Made by a program: the position numbers and the translations under genes. The notes beneath the pieces are model-generated. The model saw nothing but the letters and a program-made list of their open reading frames with translations, was not told the origin of the DNA and made no database searches. A stretch of DNA of 64,000 nucleotides from JAXGMV01 sp040768445 (GTDB taxonomy: Bacteria > Chloroflexota > Anaerolineae > Anaerolineales > Anaerolineaceae), in assembly GCA_040768445.1 (NCBI GenBank), contig JAXGMV010000001.1, positions 186,001 to 250,000 of the forward strand, written 5' to 3'. Shown in pieces: positions 25,520-33,307 of the stretch (within the stretch, counting starts at the first letter, position 1; every line of letters begins with the position of its first letter).

Positions 25520-26797
25520 ATGATTAAGATGTTCATAAGGAGAATACGCAAGGCGGTCAAAAACCTGGCAATAGGCTGTATCAGCTGTCTGTTACTTGCA
25601 GCCAGTGTCATTCCGCCTGCCGACGAATATGAACAGGTCCGCATGTTTACCCGTACGAATGAGTTCAATTATATCACCTGGACAGCTGACGCAATATTTG
25701 ATAAAACAAAACAATCGGCTGCAGACGTATCGGATTTCCTGACAGATGAACAACAAAAAGATATTGTCTATTCATACATAGATACCCTTCGTCAATACCA
25801 GATGCTTCAAGCTGAAATAAACCTGGTTTATGGCAAACCAGAAGTTCAAGATCCTCTTGCAGCCACTGAGTCACTGATAATACAGCGCAACGCGGTTCAA
25901 CGAGCCTTGACATCGCTTTCAGCCCAGGCAGAAAGTATCATCCAGTCCCAAATATCATTAGTTCTGGATGATTTAGGTTTGTCTGTCGGTGGAGAGATTA
26001 TTCCGCCCGTTCTTTACCGGGTGTCGTCTATGCCGTATGCGCTGATCACATCGCCACGGGATAAAATTGAGCAAACAACCAATATCTCACTTAATACAGG
26101 CATGGCTCTGGAAGAAATTATCGAGCTTGAAAATTCAGTTGAGGTTACCCTGGGCGTATCTGCGCTGGTCGAGGAAGTGGGCGGCGTTGGGGTTTACCCT
26201 ACCATGGTGATGGAGTCTACCAATCTGCCATGGTTCATTGATACGGTTGCCCATGAGTGGATACACAACTACCTTACCCTCAGACCGCTGGGTCTAAGCT
26301 ACGATGTTTCCAACGAACTGCGAACCATGAATGAGACGACGGCTTCCATCGGTGGTGCTGAGATCAGCCTGGCTGTTCTGCAGCGCTTTTATCCTGAGCT
26401 TGCTCCGAAACCCGCTCCAGAACCAGCTCCAAACCAACCTGCCCCTCAGGAGCAGGAACAGAGCGCCGTGTTTGACTTCAGAGCTGAAATGCACGAAACC
26501 CGCATTAATGTTGATACCCTCCTGTCACAAGGAAAAATTGAAGAGGCTGAGAAGTATATGGAAGAAAGGCGGGTGTTCCTTTGGGAAAACGGTTATCAGA
26601 TCCGCCGGCTAAACCAGGCTTATTTTGCCTTTCACGGCGCTTATGCTGATTCTCCCATCGGTGCAGCCGGTGAAGATCCCGTTGGGCCTCAGGTTCGAAA
26701 ACTGCGTGAAAACAGTGCTTCGCTGGCAGAGTTTATCAACCGTATATCCTGGCTGTCTTCATTTGAGGATCTTCAAAAGGCTGTGGCAGATTATTAA
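25520..26797 (+). CDS. Putative exported zinc metalloprotease (HExxH) of unknown family
   Basis: A 425-residue protein with an N-terminal hydrophobic segment (LAIGCISCLLLAASVIPP, about 17-34) that could be a signal anchor or lipoprotein signal. Around residue 244 it carries HEWIH in IDTVAHEWIHNYL, followed about 25 residues later by MNETTASIGG, an arrangement like gluzincin proteases (HExxH plus downstream Glu). A Pro/Glu/Gln-rich stretch (about 294-315) separates a C-terminal alpha-helical part. The substrate is unknown and I do not recognise a named family. It is monocistronic; the start is uncertain because the ribosome site is weak. Confidence 0.6.
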   Translation: MIKMFIRRIRKAVKNLAIGCISCLLLAASVIPPADEYEQVRMFTRTNEFNYITWTADAIFDKTKQSAADVSDFLTDEQQKDIVYSYIDTLRQYQMLQAEINLVYGKPEVQDPLAATESLIIQRNAVQRALTSLSAQAESIIQSQISLVLDDLGLSVGGEIIPPVLYRVSSMPYALITSPRDKIEQTTNISLNTGMALEEIIELENSVEVTLGVSALVEEVGGVGVYPTMVMESTNLPWFIDTVAHEWIHNYLTLRPLGLSYDVSNELRTMNETTASIGGAEISLAVLQRFYPELAPKPAPEPAPNQPAPQEQEQSAVFDFRAEMHETRINVDTLLSQGKIEEAEKYMEERRVFLWENGYQIRRLNQAYFAFHGAYADSPIGAAGEDPVGPQVRKLRENSASLAEFINRISWLSSFEDLQKAVADY

Positions 26798-26815
26798 GCT
26801 TACTGTAAATACCAT

Positions 26816-27220
26816 TTAGAAATCTGCATCATCAAACCCGCCAGCGCCCCCACCCGAATCATCCATCCCAAGATCTGGAATATCCTTTTCAATGGCATCA
26901 GGGCTATCACCGCGCTCCAAACGGCTGACCACTTCATTAAACTCAGGTCCCATGTCCTCACCCATTTGAGAACTCATCTGGCGCATCATCCTCCCCATCG
27001 CACGAGGATCATCCTCAATACCAGCCAATGCCGCCGGGTCTGCCATAGACTCAAGCCGGCTCTCATCTGATTTTGCAATTCTGATCCTGCCGATTTTACG
27101 CGTCACTCGGCTGCTGCCGCAGTGCGGGCACACAACTTCCTTTTTTCCATAGTCAGAGTAGTTCATCCTGACATCAAATCTTTTTGAACATTTCAGGCAG
27201 CGGTATTCATAAGTTGGCAT
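26816..27220 (-). CDS. FmdB-family zinc-ribbon protein
   Basis: A 134-residue protein. The start at 27220 (MPTYEYRCLKC) is the family's usual N-terminus, with GGAG nine bases before it. The ribbon uses CLKC and CPHCGS, about 20 residues apart. The remainder is low-complexity, Met/Asp/Gly-rich and ends in GGGAGGFDDADF. FmdB-like proteins were first linked to regulation of an amidase/formamidase system, but most have no known role; they could bind nucleic acid or protein. Convergent with the metalloprotease gene. Confidence 0.85.
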   Translation of the reverse strand: MPTYEYRCLKCSKRFDVRMNYSDYGKKEVVCPHCGSSRVTRKIGRIRIAKSDESRLESMADPAALAGIEDDPRAMGRMMRQMSSQMGEDMGPEFNEVVSRLERGDSPDAIEKDIPDLGMDDSGGGAGGFDDADF

Positions 27221-27389
27221 AGACAATCACTCCACTTTCATTACAGTCATGGTCCTTGGTTCCAATGGAATGCCAATAACCGGTGACTAAAATTATACCG
27301 AAACAACCTGCATTTTCAACCACAGACTGTTCTCTTAAATCCGATTCTTGTGATACCATAACATCAATTCCTTCTCAAGGTGACAATAA

Positions 27390-28019
27390 ATGGATCTAAC
27401 TGGTATCGACTTTAATGTTCTCACACACGAACCGAAGGTGTTCGTGATTTCTGGTCCTTCCGGCATTGGCAAAGATACTGTTGTTCAGCTGCTCAAGAAG
27501 AGAAACCACCCGTTTCATTTTGTTGTGACAGTTGCAAGCCGCAAACCAAGGCCGGGTGAAGTTGAAGGGAAAGATTATTTCTTTGTAACCAAAGAACAAT
27601 TTGAGCAAATGATAAGCAACGATGAATTAGCTGAATATTCTCACGTATATGACACCTATAAAGGGGTGCGCAAACAGCAAATCCAGGATGCCCTCGCGAG
27701 CGGGAAAGACGTACTGATGCGGCTGGATGTGCAGGGAGCGCAAAAAATACGCCAACAATATCCGAACGCAGTACTCATCTTCCTGATCCCAACCAGCACT
27801 GAAGAATGGCATCAACGACTGATCAACCGCCAGAGCGAATCCGAGTCTGATCTCATGGTACGTATTGAACAGGCAAGAACAGAAATTACCTACATACCGC
27901 TGTTTGATTATGCGGTTGTAAATGCCCATAAACGTATCGATGAAGCGGTGGATAACATTATCGCCATAGCCAAAGCTGAGCACCATAAGCTTTCAAAAAA
28001 AGGTTATGCGATTGAATAA
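27390..28019 (+). CDS. gmk: Guanylate kinase
   Basis: A 209-residue kinase converting GMP and ATP to GDP and ADP. The P-loop is SGPSGIGKDTV; ASRKPRPGEVEGKDYFFV binds GMP; LRLDVQGAQKIRQQYP and RIEQARTEI are typical later motifs. AAGGTGA precedes the ATG with suitable spacing. It overlaps the rhomboid gene by 14 bases, so the two are probably co-translated. No rpoZ or dfp neighbour is present, unlike in many bacteria. Confidence 0.95.
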   Translation: MDLTGIDFNVLTHEPKVFVISGPSGIGKDTVVQLLKKRNHPFHFVVTVASRKPRPGEVEGKDYFFVTKEQFEQMISNDELAEYSHVYDTYKGVRKQQIQDALASGKDVLMRLDVQGAQKIRQQYPNAVLIFLIPTSTEEWHQRLINRQSESESDLMVRIEQARTEITYIPLFDYAVVNAHKRIDEAVDNIIAIAKAEHHKLSKKGYAIE

Positions 28020-28800
28020 TTTGCCTCCAATTGGCGAGAATTACAGCGCAGAAGCACCTTCACCGGCAAATTATAGCGATCATGAACCAGTGATGGTTGA
28101 GGTTCAGCTGCCTGTCACTAAACCCTATGTAACCTACACACTTATTGGCCTAACCCTTCTGGTTTTCATTTTTCAACTGGTAACTGATTACCTGTTTCAG
28201 ATCGACCTGCCGCTGCTTTTGGGGGCAAAACACAATGAATCGATTCAGCAGGGTGAGATCTGGCGCTTGATAACACCGGTTTTGGTTCATGGTGGTTTCA
28301 TGCATATTGCCTTTAATATGTATGCTCTTTATGTCATTGGCCCCCAACTGGAACGCCATTACGGACACTTGCGTTTCCTTATTCTATACATGCTGGGTGC
28401 CTTTGCGGGAAATATTCTGTCTTTCTACCTGTCACCGTCAGCCTCAGTAGGCGCGTCGACAGCAATTTTTGGATTAATCGCCGCCCAGATCATCTTCATA
28501 TGGGTAAACCGCAAGTTATTTGGCGAAAGATCGCGGGCACTTCTGATTAATCTTGCCTTTATCGTGATTGTGAACCTATCGCTGGGGCTTTCACCCGGTA
28601 TTGATAACTGGGGACACCTGGGCGGCATGATCGGCGGCGCTGCCTTTGCCTGGTTTGCCGGCCCATTACTGCGAATTCGTCAAGATATCCAGGGTTATCA
28701 CCTGTACGATTCCCGTAATCTCAGCCAATGGCAGTTGGCCGCAGTGATTGAAGTTGTCCTGCTTGCTGCCCTTGCTGCCGTGAATATAGTGGCAAGATAA
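28006..28800 (+). CDS. Rhomboid-family intramembrane serine protease
   Basis: A 264-residue membrane protein with about six helices from residue 45 onward plus a seventh near the C-terminus. The catalytic pair is Ser in GASTAIFGL and His in NWGHLGGMIGG; the HGGFMHIAFNMYALYVIG segment with the conserved His and Asn is also present. It cleaves membrane-anchored proteins within or near the bilayer. Its start lies inside the last codons of gmk. An N-terminal cytoplasmic stretch rich in Pro precedes the first helix. Confidence 0.93.
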   Translation: MRLNNLPPIGENYSAEAPSPANYSDHEPVMVEVQLPVTKPYVTYTLIGLTLLVFIFQLVTDYLFQIDLPLLLGAKHNESIQQGEIWRLITPVLVHGGFMHIAFNMYALYVIGPQLERHYGHLRFLILYMLGAFAGNILSFYLSPSASVGASTAIFGLIAAQIIFIWVNRKLFGERSRALLINLAFIVIVNLSLGLSPGIDNWGHLGGMIGGAAFAWFAGPLLRIRQDIQGYHLYDSRNLSQWQLAAVIEVVLLAALAAVNIVAR

Positions 28801-28845
28801 ATCAGCTGGAGAAAATTTAGCAAACATTACAGCAGTTATCCGTAA

Positions 28846-30144
28846 TCACCCGCCATCGCCTGTACTCATCACTACGTTCGTTTGGACTGGGATTTTGTAG
28901 TCTTCAATTTGCACCAGGTCCCTGTTTAGCAGGCTTCCAAGTCCGGCGAACAATGTAAACACTCCCAACAGCAGGAACCAGATCGGTACGCCATATCGCT
29001 CTGCCAGCGGGCCTGAGACGAGCAGTGACAGCGGCGTGAGAGCCAGTATCAGGGCATCCAGTAAACTGAACAACCGGCCCTGTTTGTCAGGACTGACTTT
29101 TGACTGAAGAATTGCAAAAAACGATGCATTGATCACCGGGTTTGCTAAACCAGTGATAAAAATACCGGCTATTCCCAGATAGAAACCTGCCGGAGGCGTA
29201 ATCCCAATAATGGAAGCCCCCACACCAAATAAAGATAAGCCTAAAACCGCTGAATATATTTTCTTCTTGAAACCACCCCAAATGCCCATCACACTTCCGC
29301 CGATGATCACACCAACACCGAACATCGATTCCATTAATGAGAACTGCCACACATCACCAGCATAGTGATCGGTCACAAGGATCGGGATCAGCGAAAATGC
29401 AGGACTGGACAGCACATTCAGCCCAACAGCTATTAGGATCATATTTCTCAGACCTTTCCACTGCAGCACAAACCGAACGCCTTCTTTTACATCTCCTACC
29501 AGGTTGCCAAAAGTCAGAGCCCCTTTAGCAAGATCACGTGTCGGCTGTGGGATGGCTGCAAAGATCATCAGTGGTATAGCAAGGGATGCAGTCAATACAT
29601 CCACCGAGATGACACCGTACATCGGCAGCCAGGCAAGGAGTAAGGCGCCCAGCGGCGGTGAGGCAATATTCAACGCCCCCCTGACAGCCTGGTTGATACC
29701 GCCAATCCTGGCTAAATGACGTTCAGGTACCATCATAGAGATAGAGGCCTGCATCGCTGGCCATTGAAATGTGCCCCCCAGAGAACGGATGAACAATATG
29801 GCATACACATGCCATAACTGCATCAAGCCTGCCCAGTAAAGCGCTGCCAGCCCAAGCGTTGCCAGGGCAACCAGTGCATCGGCATAAATCATCACCTTTT
29901 TCCGGTTCCAACGATCAACCAGTGCGCCTACAAACGGTCCCAGGAAAATGGATGGGAGGTACTGAAACACCAGGGCAGTTGTCAGGCGGGTGGCAGACCC
30001 GGTCGTCTGAGTAATCCACCAAACCAGGGCAAACTGTACCAGCATGCTGCCAAACATTGAGATCGTCTGGCTGCCCCAAACTAAGCCGAAAGGTATTTTC
30101 CATTTATTTTCTTCACCGTGAAAGGTACTTAATATCTTCATCAT
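28846..30144 (-). CDS. Major facilitator superfamily transporter
   Basis: A 432-residue protein with about twelve hydrophobic helices. LVDRWNRKKVMIYADALVAL is the MFS loop 2-3 signature (GxxxDRxxR/K type). It resembles the MFS_3/enterobactin-exporter-like group of multidrug or siderophore exporters. The direction and substrate cannot be determined. A second ATG at 30141 fits the GAGGA ribosome site slightly better. It is monocistronic in context. Confidence 0.88.
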   Translation of the reverse strand: MMKILSTFHGEENKWKIPFGLVWGSQTISMFGSMLVQFALVWWITQTTGSATRLTTALVFQYLPSIFLGPFVGALVDRWNRKKVMIYADALVALATLGLAALYWAGLMQLWHVYAILFIRSLGGTFQWPAMQASISMMVPERHLARIGGINQAVRGALNIASPPLGALLLAWLPMYGVISVDVLTASLAIPLMIFAAIPQPTRDLAKGALTFGNLVGDVKEGVRFVLQWKGLRNMILIAVGLNVLSSPAFSLIPILVTDHYAGDVWQFSLMESMFGVGVIIGGSVMGIWGGFKKKIYSAVLGLSLFGVGASIIGITPPAGFYLGIAGIFITGLANPVINASFFAILQSKVSPDKQGRLFSLLDALILALTPLSLLVSGPLAERYGVPIWFLLLGVFTLFAGLGSLLNRDLVQIEDYKIPVQTNVVMSTGDGG

Positions 30145-30342
30145 TTTCCTCTATTGGGTATCGTGCCAAAGTGATGAATGGGACTTTCGTAATTAATAAT
30201 TTGATGCTCACGTTTACAAATAATCGACAAGATATGATGACTGGCGCGTGGACAGATGAGGCTTCTTCGCAGAGAAACCCTAAAGGTAACTGCCATTATT
30301 GATACGATTTAGGTTGTGGGTGTATCGGCCGATCTTATCGGT

Positions 30343-30765
30343 TTACTCAATAAAAATCTCTACGTGCTCGCCATCTTTATCATCGTAAACTTCAAAAATC
30401 TTGCCGGTCTGGCCGTCTTCAATTTGACCGAGTAAATCATCCAGGTTGAGACCGTCAACTTCTGGCGCAAAACGCATGCCCATCTTGACGCCGGCTTTGA
30501 CAACCCCAATCGGCAGCCTGACGTTGACGCGTGCCTTGCCAGTATCGGTGTCGGTCACACGCACCTGAAGCATCCTGCCTTTTCCACCGATGAATGATGG
30601 TGTCGGTGAATAAGGCTGGCCGGAGGGTGGCCTTTGGCTGCTCTTACGCTTTGCAGCAGCATCGCTTTCCTCAAGCGCTTCAAGCAGTTTCACAGCCTCT
30701 TCGGCAGTGATTTTTCCTTCCTGGACCATCGTCAATACCTTTAATCGCTCTTCAGTGGCAACCAT
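30343..30765 (-). CDS. SHOCT-like domain protein, YvlB/LiaX N-terminal type
   Basis: A 140-residue protein. The N-terminal 35 residues (EERLKVLTMVQEGKITAEEAVKLLEAL, given here in parts: KVLTMVQEGKITAEEAVKLL) form the short helical SHOCT-like module. A Ser/Pro linker follows, then a C-terminal part with KVRVTDTDTG-like strands (VRVTDTDTGKARVNVRLP) and an acidic end. In other bacteria such modules accompany envelope-stress or membrane-associated regulators. It is third in an operon with the DUF2089 protein (32 bases upstream) and a small hypothetical. Biochemical role unknown. Confidence 0.75.
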   Translation of the reverse strand: MVATEERLKVLTMVQEGKITAEEAVKLLEALEESDAAAKRKSSQRPPSGQPYSPTPSFIGGKGRMLQVRVTDTDTGKARVNVRLPIGVVKAGVKMGMRFAPEVDGLNLDDLLGQIEDGQTGKIFEVYDDKDGEHVEIFIE

Positions 30766-30797
30766 CGTTTATCACATCCTCTCCATGTCTACTATCA

Positions 30798-31202
30798 TTA
30801 TGATTCTCCAGGTTCCTTGCCTCTTAACAGCGCTTGCGCTTCTGCAGGAGAAATCTTTCCGCTTCCCAAGTCCTCAAGGATCAGGTTACGTTCTTCTGCA
30901 GTTAACTTCGCCGGGGTATCATCCTTACCTGGTTCATATCCCAGTGCCCTGACCACTTCGTTCAGGCGGTTCCGCAGCGTGGGGTACGAAAGATTTAAAT
31001 CCTCTTCCAGCCGCGTGAACCTGCCCTCACAGCGGATAAACGCTAAGATGAACTGCATTTGTTCGTCAGTTAATCCGGCGAATGGGCTGTGTGATGGGAT
31101 GAAGTGACCTTCGATTGTGGTGTCACAGTTAGGACAATATACTTTGGTCACAAGCACATCCCGGTTTCCACAGATATGACACTTGGCTGGCGTTGGATAC
31201 AT
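30798..31202 (-). CDS. DUF2089-family zinc-ribbon/helix-turn-helix protein
   Basis: A 134-residue protein. Two CxxC pairs (CHICG, CPNCD) make a zinc ribbon, and the middle segment LSYPTLRNRLNEVVRALGY looks like a helix-turn-helix. The C-terminal end (NLILEDLGSGKISPAEAQALL) repeats the short SHOCT-like helical module found in the next gene, which suggests the two proteins interact or share an origin. Likely a transcription regulator, by inference. AGGAG lies eight bases before the ATG. It may act on the repeated sites upstream of this operon at 31521-31583. Confidence 0.85.
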   Translation of the reverse strand: MYPTPAKCHICGNRDVLVTKVYCPNCDTTIEGHFIPSHSPFAGLTDEQMQFILAFIRCEGRFTRLEEDLNLSYPTLRNRLNEVVRALGYEPGKDDTPAKLTAEERNLILEDLGSGKISPAEAQALLRGKEPGES

Positions 31203-31222
31203 GTCTAATCTCCTGAATTCTC

Positions 31223-31480
31223 TTAACCGGCTTTGGGCATTAGCTTCTGAGTGTTGGATTGCTGCAGTCCGGTGTTCTGGCCGGCGATTTCATGCAGTTT
31301 CTCGCCCGTATGGATTAAAAACTTACCAAGTACGCACAAGAGATTACACGCCAATGCAGGCTTATGGGTTTGTTTGATGTCATTATAGTAGAGGTGATTA
31401 TAACGCGTTTCACGCTCCATCTGCTTTTGCTCTAATTTGATCAAAGCCTCAATTTGTAAGTCATTCAACATGTAGTTCAT
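31223..31480 (-). CDS. Small hypothetical protein, first gene of the DUF2089 operon
   Basis: An 85-residue protein, start set at 31480 because AGGAG lies six bases upstream; the longer reading to 31498 would place that ribosome site inside the gene. It begins MNYMLNDLQIEALIKLEQKQ, is helical and basic, and has a hydrophobic mid-section (ALACNLLCVLGKFLIHTGEKL). No domain is recognised. It is 20 bases upstream of the DUF2089 gene and is probably co-transcribed. Confidence 0.6.
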   Translation of the reverse strand: MNYMLNDLQIEALIKLEQKQMERETRYNHLYYNDIKQTHKPALACNLLCVLGKFLIHTGEKLHEIAGQNTGLQQSNTQKLMPKAG

Positions 31481-31520
31481 TCTTACTCCTGTAACCATTT
31501 CCTAATCCATTAGTTGAACT

Positions 31521-31583
31521 TTCAACAATATTTTAGCATAATATTCAATATTGTCAATACCCAATTTAATATTATTCAATATT
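31521..31583. promoter_or_regulatory. Phased repeats upstream of the DUF2089 operon (candidate operators)
   Basis: TATTCAATATT occurs twice on the plus strand, at 31542-31552 and 31573-31583, 31 bases apart (about three helical turns). A third related site, TTCAACAATATT, is at 31521-31532, about two turns before the first. They lie in an AT-rich stretch just upstream of the minus-strand operon, where a promoter must be. Confidence 0.5.
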
Positions 31584-31605
31584 TTAATATAGTTATTGAT
31601 AATAT

Positions 31606-31642
31606 AAAAGATCGGGTTGAATAATATTCAACCCGATCTTTT
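31606..31642. terminator. Perfect 18-bp hairpin, terminator of the radical-SAM operon
   Basis: A perfect 37-base palindrome: 18-bp arms (31606-31623 and 31625-31642) around one central base, with AAAA/TTTT ends. It follows the minus-strand gene ending at 31661. Confidence 0.8.
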
Positions 31643-31660
31643 ACCTGACTAAAAGTATAC

Positions 31661-32020
31661 TTATTGAACGCGTTCACAAAACAGAACCCACTTGCCCTGC
31701 CTGTCATCTGCATCTTTTGGCGCCCGGTCATAATACATGTCAAATACCCGGCCGCCGGTTGTCTCTACCTGAAAGGAAAAGCGTCCAACACCCCAGGAGC
31801 CCTTTTTTGCTGCCCGCGAGGCATGCTGGGGCTGCATGTTCCTCGCCATTCTGCCTTTGCGCTCAAAGCTGCTCCAGACTTCGATCAACCTTACAACTTT
31901 AAAGGTCTCACTATGCCAGATGAAACCATCCGGGCAGGGCGGCGTCTTTTTATAGGCCGGCTCAGTATTGAAGAATACCTCTACGTCCTCACCAATGAAA
32001 ACAATCTCTGCATCGTTCAT
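31661..32020 (-). CDS. Small DUF6504-like protein next to the radical-SAM gene
   Basis: About 119 residues from ATG 32020 (MNDAEIVFIGEDVEVFF); an in-frame TTG at 32032 is possible. The order of motifs (GFIWHSETFKVVRLIEVWSSFERKG, seen here as GFIWHSETFKVVRLIE, then FSFQVETTGG and FDMYYDRAPKDA, WVLF) resembles DUF6504, a small beta-rich domain whose genes in actinobacteria lie near DNA-repair genes. It follows the radical-SAM gene by only 9-21 bases and is probably co-transcribed. The function is unknown; a role as partner of that enzyme is inference. Confidence 0.6.
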   Translation of the reverse strand: MNDAEIVFIGEDVEVFFNTEPAYKKTPPCPDGFIWHSETFKVVRLIEVWSSFERKGRMARNMQPQHASRAAKKGSWGVGRFSFQVETTGGRVFDMYYDRAPKDADDRQGKWVLFCERVQ

Positions 32021-32041
32021 GTCTAAAGTCAATTTTAACAG

Positions 32042-33232
32042 TTATGTCCACAAAGGCAATTGAGTTGATAGTCTGCGGCCTTTGAGTTCGATAAACGGCT
32101 CAGCATGCTTGAGCTGTACACCGGCATGTTTCAGCTGGGCCGTCCGTTGAGGCGATAACTCGGAACGGTGATCAAGGATCCAACGGGCTGAGCGTGGACC
32201 AATACCAGGCACGCGGATCAAGTGTTGATAATCTGCTTTGGTGATTTCAAGCGGCTGGTGCCGGTAATGTTTTTCAGCCCAGCTAAGCTTGGGGTCCTGA
32301 TTCTGCGGCAGGTACCCATCTTCATATTCAAAATCCTTGGGGTCATAGCCATAATCTCGCAGGAGGAAAGAAGCCTGGTAAAGCCGAAAGATATGCAGCG
32401 GCGATGCAGAAGGATGGTTTTCCATAGGAGTGCCAGTCACGGGCTTGAAGCGCGAGTAGTAGATGCGTTTCAAGTGATGCAATCGATAAAGCGTTTGTGA
32501 AAGATCCAGCAGTTCATCATCACGTTCATAGCCGCCTGCGACAAATTGAGTGGTAGATGACGGAAAAACATCCCCGGCTGGGGCGTTCGGATCTTGTTTT
32601 ATGCGCATTTCGTGCACCCACTGCAAAGGCATTAGCAGTTCCCTGTTCAGTGATTTCCCTGGGGCGAGTGATGCAAGCGATCTCTCAGTTGGCGCTTCAA
32701 GATTTATCGACACACGATTTGCCAGCCGCACCGCTGCGGCTACCTGGTCATACTCTGCGCCTGGCATGAGCTTCAAATGCAAGTATCCGCTGTAATGATA
32801 CTTTCTGCGCAGCAGTTCAGCAGCAGCCAGCAAATCATCCTGGATCTTGCTGCCCCTGCCAGGGATGCCGGAAGATAGAAACAGCCCCCTGACGATGCCA
32901 GCCTGGTATGCACCCATAAAAGCCCTGGCCAGCTGGTCTGGTGTAAGGCTGTGTCGTTCAAAATCCCGCTGGCTGTGAAAAGCACAGTAATGGCAGTTCC
33001 GGCTGCAGACCGATGTCAGGACTGTTTTCAATAAGGGAACCTTCTGGCTGCGTCCTGCTGATACCCGTTGTATATGCAGATGATCAGTTGCCAAAACAGG
33101 TGCAGCGCTGCTACTTGCTGCACTGGCTATTGGCAAGCTCTCAGTGCAGGCATACGGAATTATGGGGCTGTCTTCGTCAATTTCGACAGCCATGTAAGGC
33201 TTGAACTTCTCCAAGAGATCAGCTGCATCCAT
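32042..33232 (-). CDS. Radical-SAM protein of the putative DNA modification/repair group, with C-terminal helix-hairpin-helix
   Basis: A 396-residue protein. The [4Fe-4S]/SAM site is CSRNCHYC (CxxxCxxC) in VLTSVCSRNCHYCAF; SINLEAPTERSL and YYSRFKPVTGTPME are typical of the subgroup named 'putative DNA modification/repair radical SAM protein'. The C-terminus has a helix-hairpin-helix (HLIRVPGIGPRSARWIL) that binds nucleic acid. The start at 33232 is chosen because the longer reading frame begins inside a promoter: the TTG at 33268 is part of the -35 box. The usual partner (a uracil-DNA-glycosylase-like protein) is absent; a small DUF6504-like gene follows instead. The reaction is unknown. Confidence 0.85.
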   Translation of the reverse strand: MDAADLLEKFKPYMAVEIDEDSPIIPYACTESLPIASAASSSAAPVLATDHLHIQRVSAGRSQKVPLLKTVLTSVCSRNCHYCAFHSQRDFERHSLTPDQLARAFMGAYQAGIVRGLFLSSGIPGRGSKIQDDLLAAAELLRRKYHYSGYLHLKLMPGAEYDQVAAAVRLANRVSINLEAPTERSLASLAPGKSLNRELLMPLQWVHEMRIKQDPNAPAGDVFPSSTTQFVAGGYERDDELLDLSQTLYRLHHLKRIYYSRFKPVTGTPMENHPSASPLHIFRLYQASFLLRDYGYDPKDFEYEDGYLPQNQDPKLSWAEKHYRHQPLEITKADYQHLIRVPGIGPRSARWILDHRSELSPQRTAQLKHAGVQLKHAEPFIELKGRRLSTQLPLWT

Positions 33233-33238
33233 GAAGTT

Positions 33239-33268
33239 ATTATAGAACATTTGTGCTTGTTTTGTCAA
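33239..33268 (-). promoter_or_regulatory. Consensus promoter giving a leaderless radical-SAM mRNA
   Basis: On the minus strand TTGACA (33268-33263), an 18-base spacer and TATAAT (33244-33239) are both perfect matches to consensus. Only six bases separate the -10 box from the ATG at 33232, so transcription should begin at or next to the A of the start codon. Confidence 0.75.
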
Positions 33269-33307
33269 TTATGAACTTGTTGGTTTGATGGCGTCTTGAG
33301 CAAGTCC

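Noticed and set aside
33233..33268. Twelve extra N-terminal codons of the radical-SAM protein
   Set aside because: They consist of the -35 box, spacer and -10 box of a consensus promoter.
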